From: Lachnospiraceae bacterium
Lineage (GTDB): Bacteria; Bacillota; Clostridia; Lachnospirales; Lachnospiraceae
NCBI GenBank assembly: GCA_022796475.1
Contig: JAAWIS010000004.1
Coordinates: forward strand, 21,253-85,252
Direction: 5' to 3'
Length of the DNA stretch: 64,000 nt
Positions 42,470 through 52,098 of the stretch are shown here, one piece after another. Position 1 is the stretch's first letter. Each line of letters begins with the position of its first letter. The notes under the pieces are model-generated. The model was not told the DNA's origin. It did no database searches and saw only the letters and a program-made list of their open reading frames with translations. Made by a program: the position numbers and the translations under genes.

Positions 42470-43897
42470 ATGAGATTTTTTAATAATATCGAAACAAAGA
42501 ATATCTTAGTTATAGGCGATGTTATGTTAGATACCTATTTTAATGGTGATGTAAAAAGAATCTCCCCCGAAGCACCTGTTCCAGTTTTTCGAAAAAAGTA
42601 TGAACATAGTGTGCTTGGAGGTGCAGCAAATGTTGCAGCTAATCTTATTGCTGCCGTTCAAAAGGTTTCTATGATGGCTATCGTTGGCAAGGATCATGCC
42701 GGAGAACAATTGATAGAACAGCTTCGTATGAAAGGAATTAATACTCAATTAGTTGTTACCTTAGAACGCAATACAACGGTTAAAACAAGATTTTTGGCTG
42801 ATAACAATCAGCAGGTACTCCGACTGGATATAGAGGATATCGATGAAATAAATAATGATGAATGTAAAGTTTTGATTGAAAATTTAACGCAGAAAATAGA
42901 ACAATTTGATTTAATATTAATATCTGATTATCTTAAAGGTTTGCTCAGTTATCAGTTTACGCAAAGTGTGATAAATATTGCTAATAAAAACAATATACCT
43001 GTTATTATTGATGTTAAGGATCAAAAGGTTGATAAATATAAAAATGCCTATCTAATTAAACCTAATTTAAAGGAATTACACGATTTAACGAGAATGCCAG
43101 TATTAAATGATACTGAAATTATCAAAGCGTCAGAACATTTAAAAAAAATCTGTAATTGTAATTATGTTCTCACTACATGTGGGGCAAGGGGTATGGTTTT
43201 AGTAGGGAATGGGGAACCTTATTTTATTAATTCTGTTGGGCAAGAGGTATACGATGTTACAGGAGCAGGAGATACTACGATTGCCTATCTTGCTGCATGT
43301 ATAGCAAATGGTTTATCAATAAAAGAATCTGTTAATATAGCAAATTATGCAGCAGGTATCCAGGTATCTAAAGTTGGTACATCTTCTGTATACTGGCAGG
43401 AAGTACAACAATGTCTTTGGAGGCAAACCAAAAGTTATATTCACAAAGTTTTGAGCAAAGACATGATAGAAAATTTCAGAGAACAGCAAAAAAACAAAAA
43501 GATTGTATTTACAAATGGATGCTTTGATATTTTACACATTGGACATGTTAAATATTTGAAAGAAGCATCACAACTGGGAGATATTCTTATAATTGGTTTA
43601 AACAGTGATGATTCTGTAAAACGGTTAAAGGGACCTGAAAGACCCATTAATTATGAAATTGATCGAGCCGAACTTTTAGCTGCTCTGGACTTTGTTGATT
43701 ATATAGTAATCTTTGAAGAAGATACGCCGTATGAGTTAATAAAGCGGATACAGCCAGATATACTCGTAAAAGGTGGAGATTATTGTTACGATAATGTAGT
43801 TGGTACAGATATTGTTGAAAAAAGGGGTGGAAAACTTGTACTTATACCGTTTGTAGAAGGACAATCTACAACCAATATTATTAAAAAACTTGGTTAA
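42470..43897 (+). CDS. hldE: Bifunctional heptose-7-phosphate kinase / heptose-1-phosphate adenylyltransferase
   Basis: 475 residues with two domains in the same order and length as E. coli HldE. The kinase domain (about 1-320) starts VIGDVMLDTYFNGDVKRISP and has GGAANVAANL and the ATP/anion motif DVTGAGDT (G265-A-G-D268). The adenylyltransferase domain (about 340-475) has TNGCFDILHIGHVKYLKEA with the HxGH site at 356-359 and ends FVEGQSTTNIIKKL. It phosphorylates D-glycero-D-manno-heptose 7-phosphate at C-1 and, after GmhB, adenylates it to ADP-heptose. GmhA and GmhB are not in this window. The fused beta-type form is the Gram-negative LPS version, so transfer is likely. Confidence 0.95.
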   Translation: MRFFNNIETKNILVIGDVMLDTYFNGDVKRISPEAPVPVFRKKYEHSVLGGAANVAANLIAAVQKVSMMAIVGKDHAGEQLIEQLRMKGINTQLVVTLERNTTVKTRFLADNNQQVLRLDIEDIDEINNDECKVLIENLTQKIEQFDLILISDYLKGLLSYQFTQSVINIANKNNIPVIIDVKDQKVDKYKNAYLIKPNLKELHDLTRMPVLNDTEIIKASEHLKKICNCNYVLTTCGARGMVLVGNGEPYFINSVGQEVYDVTGAGDTTIAYLAACIANGLSIKESVNIANYAAGIQVSKVGTSSVYWQEVQQCLWRQTKSYIHKVLSKDMIENFREQQKNKKIVFTNGCFDILHIGHVKYLKEASQLGDILIIGLNSDDSVKRLKGPERPINYEIDRAELLAALDFVDYIVIFEEDTPYELIKRIQPDILVKGGDYCYDNVVGTDIVEKRGGKLVLIPFVEGQSTTNIIKKLG

Positions 43898-43941
43898 TAA
43901 ACTAAACCTTATAGAAGGAATATTTATAGGAGGATTATAGG

Positions 43942-44907
43942 ATGATTGTTGTCACAGGCGGAGCTGGATTTATTGGAAGCTGTGTAATAAGAGCGTTAAA
44001 TGATGTAGGAATCGAAGATATAATTATTGTAGACAACATTAATACTACTGATAAATGGTTTAATTTGCGCAACAAAAAGTATATTGATTATATTCATAAA
44101 TCACAATTTTTAGAAAAACTCTCAAGCTATGAAAATATAACTGCAATCATCCATATGGGTGCACAATCTTCTACAACTGAAAAAGATTTTGACTATCTTT
44201 GGAAAAACAACTTTGAATATACAAAAATGTTGTGGAATTACTGCTCATGTAAGCAAATTAGTTTTATCTATGCCAGCTCTGCTGCTACTTATGGCGATGG
44301 AAAAAATGGCTTTGATGATGAAAGTGATATTGAACAATTTATTCCGCTTAATGGATATGGTTACTCGAAACAAATCTTTGATTTATGGGTTAAGGATCAG
44401 GCGAAGTCCTTTCCGAAACAATATGTAGGGTTAAAATTTTTTAATGTTTATGGTCCAAATGAGTATTTTAAAGGAAATATGGCCAGTATGGTATTTCATG
44501 GGTATCGGCAAATTTGTGAATCTGGAAGCATTAAACTTTTTAAGTCCTGTAATCCTGATTATGCAAATGGAGAACAGCTTAGAGATTTTATTTATGTAAA
44601 GGATATTTGTTCTGTAATTTATTGGTTATTACAAAATCCACAAGTTAATGGTGTTTTTAATGTTGGAACTGGAAAACCTCATAGTTTTAAGGAATTAGCA
44701 GAACAAACTTTCTATGCAATGGATTTGGAACCTAATATTATATATATTGATATGCCAGAACAGTTGAAAAAAAAGTATCAATATTATACAAAAGCAGAGA
44801 TGAAAAAATTACATAAAGCTGGCTATAATAAACCTTTTACCACCTTGGAGGACGGGGTAAGAGATTATGTAATTAATTATTTAGTAAATGATTTTAGAAT
44901 TCATTAA
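43942..44907 (+). CDS. hldD: ADP-L-glycero-D-manno-heptose 6-epimerase
   Basis: A 321-residue extended SDR that matches HldD/RfaD throughout: GGAGFIGSCVIRALNDVGI at the NAD(P) site, SSTTEKDFDYLWKNNFEYTK, YASSAATYGDG, the catalytic tyrosine and lysine in NGYGYSKQ, FNVYGPNE and GYNKPFTTLEDGV near the C-terminus. It flips C-6 of ADP-D-glycero-D-manno-heptose to the L-glycero form. It follows hldE by 44 bases with a strong AGGAGG site. Together they finish the pathway to the nucleotide-activated heptose used by the GT9 upstream. Confidence 0.95.
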   Translation: MIVVTGGAGFIGSCVIRALNDVGIEDIIIVDNINTTDKWFNLRNKKYIDYIHKSQFLEKLSSYENITAIIHMGAQSSTTEKDFDYLWKNNFEYTKMLWNYCSCKQISFIYASSAATYGDGKNGFDDESDIEQFIPLNGYGYSKQIFDLWVKDQAKSFPKQYVGLKFFNVYGPNEYFKGNMASMVFHGYRQICESGSIKLFKSCNPDYANGEQLRDFIYVKDICSVIYWLLQNPQVNGVFNVGTGKPHSFKELAEQTFYAMDLEPNIIYIDMPEQLKKKYQYYTKAEMKKLHKAGYNKPFTTLEDGVRDYVINYLVNDFRIH

Positions 44908-45024
44908 AACTAAAAAGCAAGAAGGTATTGTTATAAAACAGTAAATACTAATTACAGGGGAATTGCCCCCTCATTTTATAATATATCCAAAAGCCGTTTT
45001 AATTAAAATGTGGGGGATATGCAG

Positions 45025-46362
45025 ATGGATGTTTTTTTTGTCTTTTTGTTACTGTTTACAGAGATAATATTGTTTGGAATTGCATATATACAATTTAATG
45101 GAGATTTTATTTCGCCTTCCATTGTAACACTTGCGCTGTTTATTTTGTCTACAGCATGCTTTGCATACAATACAAATGATTGGGAGGTTGTCTTTACACT
45201 TAAGGCATATTTATTATTTATTCTAAGCTTTATTTTAATGATAATGACTGAAAGCTGGGTGTCTAAGAATAAAGTAGTGATCCGAAAACGATGGAGCTAT
45301 AGCATTGATATCTCTAAAAAAGAAAATACAAAAAAATTTATACTTTATATACCAGCACCATTTGATACATTGTTATTGGCATTTTTTTCTGGATGTGTTG
45401 TTTATTATGTATATAGAGTATATCAATCAGGTATGCGCCTTGGTGCAACAAGTTTTTTATCTTCTATAGGATATAATAAAGAAAAAGGTGATTATGATAG
45501 CTTATCCCGACTTCTATACAATTTAACTAGAGTAGCCAGTTATGTGTATATAATTATATTTTGTAATAACGTTTTAGGTTTCAAAGAAAATATTCGAAAA
45601 AATTGGAAAAGTTTATTGATTATTATACAAACAATATTAATAACATTTTTTTCAGGCCAGAGGAGCTCTTCAATTTGTTACATCTTTGGCATCATTGTTG
45701 CTTGTGGAATTGCTTTATATGAGGCACAAAAAGGTGGACAAAGTATTAATGTTAAAAAATTTTTAAAAAATTTAGTAATTGTTGCAATTATAGTAGTTAT
45801 TATATTTTACTTAAGCTCAAATATTGTAAAAGGTACAAGTATCAAAAGACGATTTATTGATTATATGACTTACTATTTTGGAAGTACAACGGCATTAATG
45901 GGAAAAATTGTAGAGGATCCTTCATTATGTCATACACCATTTGCAGGGTATTTTGGAGAAAAAACTTTTAATGGATTTTGGTCCTTTTTAAACGCAAGAG
46001 GAATTTTAAAAACCCCACCAACTGAACGAGTATGGATTAAAATGGGAGGCTCTATTGCAACACAGGCAGGAAATGAATATACGTTTTTTTGTGCACCGTA
46101 TATTGATTTTGGATTTATTGGTACACTTGTTTTTATAGTCGTATTTTATGCATCATATTCCTATTTATATTATTGGAAAATCAGAAGGAAATTACCTAGT
46201 GTTAAAAAATGTACAACCTGCGCAATATATATTTTTCTATATGCGATGGTTGCCATGAGTTTTTATCAGGATACTATCAGATCATATTCTCGTCCTATCA
46301 ATATAGTATATATTATTTATATTATAATTTTTTGCAAATTGTTTGTACGTCTTAAAAAATAG
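45025..46362 (+). CDS. Oligosaccharide repeat-unit polymerase (Wzy-like)
   Basis: About 445 residues and 10-12 membrane helices, with a large loop around residues 280-370 (VKGTSIKRRFIDYM ... GEKTFNGFWSFLNARG). This is the layout of O-antigen/capsule polymerases, which join flipped repeat units outside the membrane. The family has little sequence conservation, so the call rests on topology, loop pattern and the neighbouring Wzx flippase. The ATG at 45025 has GGGGGAT eight bases upstream and is preferred over the GTG at 45010. It is very A+T-rich. Confidence 0.8.
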   Translation: MDVFFVFLLLFTEIILFGIAYIQFNGDFISPSIVTLALFILSTACFAYNTNDWEVVFTLKAYLLFILSFILMIMTESWVSKNKVVIRKRWSYSIDISKKENTKKFILYIPAPFDTLLLAFFSGCVVYYVYRVYQSGMRLGATSFLSSIGYNKEKGDYDSLSRLLYNLTRVASYVYIIIFCNNVLGFKENIRKNWKSLLIIIQTILITFFSGQRSSSICYIFGIIVACGIALYEAQKGGQSINVKKFLKNLVIVAIIVVIIFYLSSNIVKGTSIKRRFIDYMTYYFGSTTALMGKIVEDPSLCHTPFAGYFGEKTFNGFWSFLNARGILKTPPTERVWIKMGGSIATQAGNEYTFFCAPYIDFGFIGTLVFIVVFYASYSYLYYWKIRRKLPSVKKCTTCAIYIFLYAMVAMSFYQDTIRSYSRPINIVYIIYIIIFCKLFVRLKK

Positions 46363-46372
46363 GAGTTGTAAT

Positions 46373-47827
46373 GTGACGAATATAATAAGAAAAGTAAAGA
46401 GTAACTATATTAATATGTCACAGCCTGCCAAAGCATCTCTTTGGTTTATTGCCTGCTATGTAATTCAACGAGGATTACAGTTTATAGGAATGCCAATTTA
46501 TACACGTATAATGTCGTCTGACGAGTATGGTGTATATTCGGTATTTTTATCTTGGTTTAACCTAATATGCATTTTTTCATCACTAAGCATTTATAATGGA
46601 ACATTTAATAAGGCAATGATTAAATATGAGAGTCAACGTGACGAATATATTTCCTCGATTCAATCTTTAACTATTTTGTCTGGACTTGCATCATGTATAG
46701 TAATCATTCTATTTCATGACAATATTTATCGCTGGACAGGATATTCATTAAAATTTCAATGTTTATTGTGTATATATTTATTATTTTTTCCTTCTATGCA
46801 ATACTGGTCACAAAAACAGCGTTTTTTGTTTGAATATAGAAAGTTGGTAGTTATTACTTTATCCACTTCCAGTTTGAGCATATTCTTGGGAATTCTATTT
46901 GTATTGCTATCAGAAGAAAAAAGTTTTTCATTAGTTGCCGTTACTGTTGGGACTTATACTATCATTAGTATTATACTGCTCATTTCTATGTTCCTTAAGG
47001 GGAAATGTATTTATAAAAGAGAATATTGGCATTGGTCAGTAAGCACTGCCATTCCGTTGATTCCGCACTACTTATCTGAAATATTGCTAGGACATGCAGA
47101 TCGGTTAATGATAAATCAAATATGCGGTGCTTCCGAAGCAGGTATCTATAATATTGTATATCAAATATCTATGGTAATGACCATACTAAGAATGGGAATT
47201 AATGGTTCTTTTACACCGTGGCTTTATTATTCATTAAAGGGAAAAAATTTTAATTCTATAAGGCGAGTAACAAAATTAATTACATTGCTGATGTGGATTC
47301 TGACATGTTTGATTATGCTAATGGGACCTGAAATATTAAAAATAGTTGCACCTAAATCATACTATGAGGCAGTTATTGATATCCCTGCAATAATGATAGG
47401 ATGCTTTTTTATTTTTATCTATGTTCTGTTTTTGAATATTGAAATATATTATGAGCAAAACCATTATGTAGCGTTGGCTTCTGGTATAGCCGCAATATTA
47501 AATGTCATTTTAAACTACATTTGGATCAATAGATCAGGATATCTTGCAGCTGGATATACTACTATGATTTCTTATTTAGTAATGGCAGCTTTACATTTTA
47601 TATTTTTTGAAAAAATAGTATATGAGCATAATGAACTAAAAAATATATTTGATTTTAAGTTTATATTTTTTAAATCAGTGGAACTGATTCTAATTGGAAT
47701 TGTGTTGGTTAAACTATATGAGTTTACCTTAATTCGGTGGATTATTATAATATTCATCATTTCTATAATATTTTATAAGAAAACTTATATGTTAAATATA
47801 TTAAATGAGTTAAAAAGGTGTGATTAA
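46373..47827 (+). CDS. Polysaccharide flippase (Wzx-like, MOP superfamily)
   Basis: 485 residues with about 12-14 membrane helices, starting with SLWFIACYVIQRGLQFIGMPIYTRIMSSDEYGVYSVFLSW, a classic Wzx opening. It carries lipid-linked repeat units across the membrane for the Wzy polymerase encoded just before it. The start is the GTG at 46373 with AGGAG upstream; the longer frame from 46343 would overlap the polymerase gene and lacks its own site. Confidence 0.9.
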   Translation: MTNIIRKVKSNYINMSQPAKASLWFIACYVIQRGLQFIGMPIYTRIMSSDEYGVYSVFLSWFNLICIFSSLSIYNGTFNKAMIKYESQRDEYISSIQSLTILSGLASCIVIILFHDNIYRWTGYSLKFQCLLCIYLLFFPSMQYWSQKQRFLFEYRKLVVITLSTSSLSIFLGILFVLLSEEKSFSLVAVTVGTYTIISIILLISMFLKGKCIYKREYWHWSVSTAIPLIPHYLSEILLGHADRLMINQICGASEAGIYNIVYQISMVMTILRMGINGSFTPWLYYSLKGKNFNSIRRVTKLITLLMWILTCLIMLMGPEILKIVAPKSYYEAVIDIPAIMIGCFFIFIYVLFLNIEIYYEQNHYVALASGIAAILNVILNYIWINRSGYLAAGYTTMISYLVMAALHFIFFEKIVYEHNELKNIFDFKFIFFKSVELILIGIVLVKLYEFTLIRWIIIIFIISIIFYKKTYMLNILNELKRCD

Positions 47828-47848
47828 TATCAGTTTGGGGGATTCTAT

Positions 47849-48781
47849 ATGTCATTAAGAACTGGCGATTTATTAATGAAACTTTTCAAGAAAAGCAGAA
47901 AATGGAAAAATTTAAATAGCACAGAACTTTCCCAGTTAAAGGAAGAACTGTTAACAATTGCAGATGATTTTGTTAAAGTTTGTGAGAAATACAATTTAAA
48001 CTATTTTATGGCATATGGCACTGCACTAGGGGCGGTAAGGCATAAAGGTTTTATACCATGGGATGATGACATGGATTTTTGCATGCCACGAAAAGATTAT
48101 AATAAATTTTTAAAAATAGCAGATAAAGAGTTAGGTTCTCGTTATTTTATCCGGTGTGTTTCCAAAGGAAATAGAATTGCTGTTCCGACATGTCATATAA
48201 GAAAAAAGGATACATTTTATGTTAATTATGGGGATTTAATATTGCTTTCTAATGAGCCAAAAGAAACTCGTGGAATCTATATTGACATTTTTCCACTTGA
48301 AAATTCATCAGATATAAAAGTAGTGAGAGATTTAAATGGTATGGTTTGCCTTGGAATACAATTTGCTATGTCATGTATAACAGTAAAACATGCAATTAAA
48401 TACATAAAAGCAGTTGGTGTTTCCATGGAAAAAGATGAGAAAAAATCATTATGTTTTAAAAGAATATTAGGCCAAATATTTGGAATGATACCTATTTATA
48501 ATTGGTGCAAGTTTTATGATAAATTTGCTGCAAAGAAAAATGACAATTCCAAATACGTTACTTCATATACTGGATACAAAAATTTAAAAAAATCAACTTA
48601 TGAACGGAAAAAAGTTGTGGAAACTTGTAAAGGAGAATTTGAAGGTCGTATCTGGAATTTGCCAAAAGATTATGATTACTATTTATCATTGTTATACAAT
48701 GATTATATGAAAATACCAGATCCTAAGTATCAAAAAGTCCATCCTATATTTGAACTACAATTTTCTGATAAGAAGATATAA
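47849..48781 (+). CDS. LicD family phospho-head-group transferase
   Basis: A 310-residue LicD protein with the hallmark YFMAYGTALGAVRHKGFIPW followed by DDDMDF (D72-D76), metal and nucleotide-binding residues of this nucleotidyltransferase fold. LicD enzymes move phosphocholine, or other phospho- or phosphono-groups, from CDP/CMP carriers onto glycans. There is no choline kinase or transporter here, and the next gene makes an activated phosphonate, so 2-hydroxyethylphosphonate is the likely group. The start has TTTGGGGGATT upstream. It closes the A+T-rich block. Confidence 0.88.
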   Translation: MSLRTGDLLMKLFKKSRKWKNLNSTELSQLKEELLTIADDFVKVCEKYNLNYFMAYGTALGAVRHKGFIPWDDDMDFCMPRKDYNKFLKIADKELGSRYFIRCVSKGNRIAVPTCHIRKKDTFYVNYGDLILLSNEPKETRGIYIDIFPLENSSDIKVVRDLNGMVCLGIQFAMSCITVKHAIKYIKAVGVSMEKDEKKSLCFKRILGQIFGMIPIYNWCKFYDKFAAKKNDNSKYVTSYTGYKNLKKSTYERKKVVETCKGEFEGRIWNLPKDYDYYLSLLYNDYMKIPDPKYQKVHPIFELQFSDKKI

Positions 48782-48829
48782 GTTAAGTCATATTAAATTT
48801 CGCTCAATGAAAGGAACAAAAAAGCAATT

Positions 48830-50839
48830 ATGAAAGCCCTAATTTTAAATTCAGGAATGGGAACCCGTATGGGATGTTTAACTTCCGAACACCCCAAATG
48901 TATGACTGAAATTTCCAATAAAGAAACGATTTTATCCAGACAATTAACCCAGCTTGCAGCCATTGGAATAGAAGAAGTGATTATTACTACTGGGCGATTT
49001 GACAGCATATTAGTGAATTACTGCCAGGGATTGGATTTGCCGCTGCATCTTACGTTCGTTAAGAACCCAGATTATCAGGATACCAACTATATCTATTCTA
49101 TTTATTGTGCCAAAGATTACTTAGACGATGATATCCTTCTGATTCACGGAGATCTTGTATTTGAACATGCTGTGCTGGACGCGGTTCTTGCATCAGAAAC
49201 AAGCTGTGTCGCAGTAAGCTCCACACAGCCTCTTCCTGAAAAAGATTTTAAAGCTGTAATCCGAAATGGACAAGTTGTTGGCATCGGAACCGAGTTTTTT
49301 AATGAAGCAATGGCTGCACAGCCCCTTTATAAGTTAAAAAAATCGGATTGGAATGTATGGCTTAATAATATTGTGAAATTTTGTCAGGCAGATAACCGAA
49401 GCTGTTATGCAGAACAGGCATTTAACGAGGTTTCCAATTGCTGCAAACTGGAACCGCTGGATATTAAAAACCAGCTTTGCAGTGAAATTGATAATTCAGA
49501 GGATTTAGCTGTTGTATCTGGCAAATTAAAAGAAATTGAAAACCGTACCGTTTATATGTGCTTTTCTTCTGATATTTTACATAGCGGCCATATTGCAATT
49601 ATCCGAAAAGCAGAGCGTCTTGGCAGGCTGATTATAGGCGTCCTTTCAGATGAGGCAGTGATCAGCTATAAACGTTTCCCGCTGCTGCCCTATGCAGAGA
49701 GGAAACGTATGTTTGAAAATATAGCAGGCGTTTACAAGGTAGTGGAACAGAAAACATTAAGCTATCAGGAAAACTTAAAAAAATACCGTCCTACCTTTGT
49801 TGTTCATGGCGATGACTGGGTAACCGGATTCCAGAAACCAATCCGTGATCAGGTGGTATCGGTATTAGCTTCTTACGGCGGTCAGCTTGTTGAGTTTCCT
49901 TACTCAAATGATGAAACATATAGAAGTTTGGAGGCACGGGTCCGGTCAGAGCTTGCTACCCCGGACATCCGGCGCGCAAGGCTTAGAAAAGCCCTTACCA
50001 TGAAGGGGACGATCTGTGCAATGGAAACACATAGCGGCTTAACCGGGCTGATTGTAGAGCATACCATTGTAGAAGAGGAAGGCGGAGCACGCCAGTTTGA
50101 TGCCATGTGGGTCAGCTCCCTTTGTGACTCTACAGCAAAGGGGAAACCAGACATTGAGCTGGTAGATATGACTTCCCGTTTCCGCACCATCGATGATATC
50201 TGTGAAGTTACCACGAAGCCGATTATTTTTGATGGAGATACCGGCGGGCTGACGGAGCATTTTGTATATACCGTTCGTTCTCTGGAACGCATGGGAGTAT
50301 CCATGGTGATCATTGAAGACAAAACGGGACTGAAAAAGAATTCGTTATTCGGAAATGAAGTGGTGCAGATACAAGCTGAGGTTTCCGAATTCGCCGCGAA
50401 AATCGCTGCCGGAAAAAAGGCACAGCGTACAAAGGATTTTATGATCTGCGCTCGTATTGAAAGTCTTATTTTAGAGCAGGGAATGGAAGACGCACTAAAA
50501 CGGGCATTTGCTTATACAAAGGCTGGTGCAGATGCCATTATGATCCACAGCCGAAAAACAGATCCGGCAGAAATATTTGAATTTGTAGAACAGTTTCGGA
50601 AACAGGATAAAACAACACCATTAGTAGTGGTGCCGACTTCCTTTAATGGGGTTACAGAAGAAGAATTCAAAGAACGAGGTGTAAACATTATTATCTATGC
50701 CAACCAGCTAACACGAACCGGATTTCCGGCAATGCAGAATGCGGCAAAGATGATCCTGAAAAACCATCGGGCAAAGGAATGCGACGACATTTGCATGCCG
50801 TTTAAAGAGATTATCCGTTTAATTCCGGAAGAGATATAA
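48830..50839 (+). CDS. pepM: Three-domain LicC/PntC-like nucleotidyltransferase + HxGH transferase + PEP mutase
   Basis: A 669-residue fusion. Domain 1 (about 1-235) is a sugar-nucleotidyltransferase-like fold with LNSGMGTRMG and PKCM, close to LicC/PntC CTP:phosphocholine/phosphonate cytidylyltransferases. Domain 2 (about 236-385) is an HxGH Rossmann transferase (DILHSGHIAIIRKAERLG). Domain 3 (about 390-669) is phosphoenolpyruvate mutase, with FDAMWVSSL, IIFDGDTGG and the diagnostic EDKTGLKKNS near residues 499-508, then ARIES and VVVPTSFNG. PEP mutase makes the C-P bond of phosphonopyruvate. The fusion joins the first and last (CMP-activation) steps of phosphonate head-group supply in one chain. 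Its composition is richer in G+C than the genes before it. Confidence 0.93.
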   Translation: MKALILNSGMGTRMGCLTSEHPKCMTEISNKETILSRQLTQLAAIGIEEVIITTGRFDSILVNYCQGLDLPLHLTFVKNPDYQDTNYIYSIYCAKDYLDDDILLIHGDLVFEHAVLDAVLASETSCVAVSSTQPLPEKDFKAVIRNGQVVGIGTEFFNEAMAAQPLYKLKKSDWNVWLNNIVKFCQADNRSCYAEQAFNEVSNCCKLEPLDIKNQLCSEIDNSEDLAVVSGKLKEIENRTVYMCFSSDILHSGHIAIIRKAERLGRLIIGVLSDEAVISYKRFPLLPYAERKRMFENIAGVYKVVEQKTLSYQENLKKYRPTFVVHGDDWVTGFQKPIRDQVVSVLASYGGQLVEFPYSNDETYRSLEARVRSELATPDIRRARLRKALTMKGTICAMETHSGLTGLIVEHTIVEEEGGARQFDAMWVSSLCDSTAKGKPDIELVDMTSRFRTIDDICEVTTKPIIFDGDTGGLTEHFVYTVRSLERMGVSMVIIEDKTGLKKNSLFGNEVVQIQAEVSEFAAKIAAGKKAQRTKDFMICARIESLILEQGMEDALKRAFAYTKAGADAIMIHSRKTDPAEIFEFVEQFRKQDKTTPLVVVPTSFNGVTEEEFKERGVNIIIYANQLTRTGFPAMQNAAKMILKNHRAKECDDICMPFKEIIRLIPEEI

Positions 50840-50934
50840 CCTGGAATAAACAGCAGCGGTTTCATTATTCATCATGCAAAAGCAGTTCCAAAATATAGTA
50901 AGAAATGAATCGTACCGTGCAGGGAGGAATCAAA

Positions 50935-52098
50935 ATGGAGCAAACCATATTAACTGCCAGTAAAAATTATCCGGAACTAGACCGATATTTGCAGCAGCAC
51001 CACTTTAAAACCGTGCTTGTGGTGTGTGACAGCTCTCTGCCTCTTTTAGAAATCAATCAATATTTTGATGAGGCAGGCCCCCGCCTTTCCATTCAATTCA
51101 TTAAATTCCATCATATTAGCCCTAACCCTCAGTATGAATCTGTAGTGGAAGGAGTTGCCGTTTTTCATCAAAACCATTGTGATTCCATTATAGCCGTTGG
51201 CGGCGGAAGTGCAATGGACGTGGCAAAATGTATTAAACTATACTCCCATATGGATCCGGAATTAAATTACCTGCAGCAGGAAATCATCCCAAACACCATA
51301 GAATTGCTGGCAGTTCCCACTACAGCAGGAACGGGATCGGAAGCAACCCGATATGCGGTTATTTACTTAAATGGTGAAAAACAGTCCATTACAGATGAAA
51401 GCTGCATTCCAAATACAGTTTTATTTGATGCATCAGCGTTAAAAACTTTGCCGGAATACCAAAGGAAATCCACTATGATGGATGCCTTATGTCACGGGAT
51501 AGAATCCTTCTGGTCCGTAAATTCCACAGAAGAAAGCCAGGCATTCTCAAAAAAGGCGATCCGCTTGATTTTAGAAAACAAGGATTCCTATTTGAGAAAT
51601 GAAAGCAGCGGCAACGAGGCTATGTTACATGCTGCTTATATTGCTGGAAAGGCGATCAATATAACACAGACTACAGCCGGACATGCCATGTGTTATAAAA
51701 TGACCAGTTTATATGGAATCTCCCATGGTCACGGAGCTGCGTTATGTGTGGCAGAGCTTTGGCCTTATATGGTTCAAAACAGTTCTAACTGTATTGATAT
51801 AAGAGGTGAGGGTTATCTAAACCATATTTTTAACCAGATTGCTGCTTCGATGGGATGTGCAAGCATAGAAGAGGGAATTCAGTTCTTTCGCAGATTACTG
51901 GTGACGATGAAATTGGATGCACCAATCCCCAAGCACAGCGATTACAGTCTTTTAAGTCAATCGGTAAATCCGATCCGGTTAAAAAATAACCCGGTAAGGT
52001 TAGAACGAAAAGATATTGATAACCTGTATCATAAAATTTTGAGGAATGGGGAGGCAGGAAATGAAGGCAGACACATTAGCAGAAATTATTGGTTCTGA
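50935..52098 (+). CDS. phpC: Phosphonoacetaldehyde reductase (iron-containing ADH family)
   Basis: About 387 residues from the ATG at 50935 (GGGAGGAATCAAA upstream). It is a group III metal-dependent alcohol dehydrogenase, with IIAVGGGSAMDVAK and VPTTAGTGSEATRYAV for coenzyme and metal-site histidines in DALCHGIESF and SHGHGAA. Between PEP mutase and phosphonopyruvate decarboxylase this subfamily reduces phosphonoacetaldehyde to 2-hydroxyethylphosphonate. The presence of a reductase and the absence of an aminotransferase say the final group is hydroxyethyl-, not aminoethyl-phosphonate. Substrate assignment rests on context. Confidence 0.9.
   Translation: MEQTILTASKNYPELDRYLQQHHFKTVLVVCDSSLPLLEINQYFDEAGPRLSIQFIKFHHISPNPQYESVVEGVAVFHQNHCDSIIAVGGGSAMDVAKCIKLYSHMDPELNYLQQEIIPNTIELLAVPTTAGTGSEATRYAVIYLNGEKQSITDESCIPNTVLFDASALKTLPEYQRKSTMMDALCHGIESFWSVNSTEESQAFSKKAIRLILENKDSYLRNESSGNEAMLHAAYIAGKAINITQTTAGHAMCYKMTSLYGISHGHGAALCVAELWPYMVQNSSNCIDIRGEGYLNHIFNQIAASMGCASIEEGIQFFRRLLVTMKLDAPIPKHSDYSLLSQSVNPIRLKNNPVRLERKDIDNLYHKILRNGEAGNEGRHISRNYWF

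Noticed and set aside
47849..48781. LicD read as phosphocholine transferase
   Set aside because: The locus lacks LicA (choline kinase) and LicB (choline transporter), and the next gene is a phosphonate enzyme, so choline was not chosen as the group.
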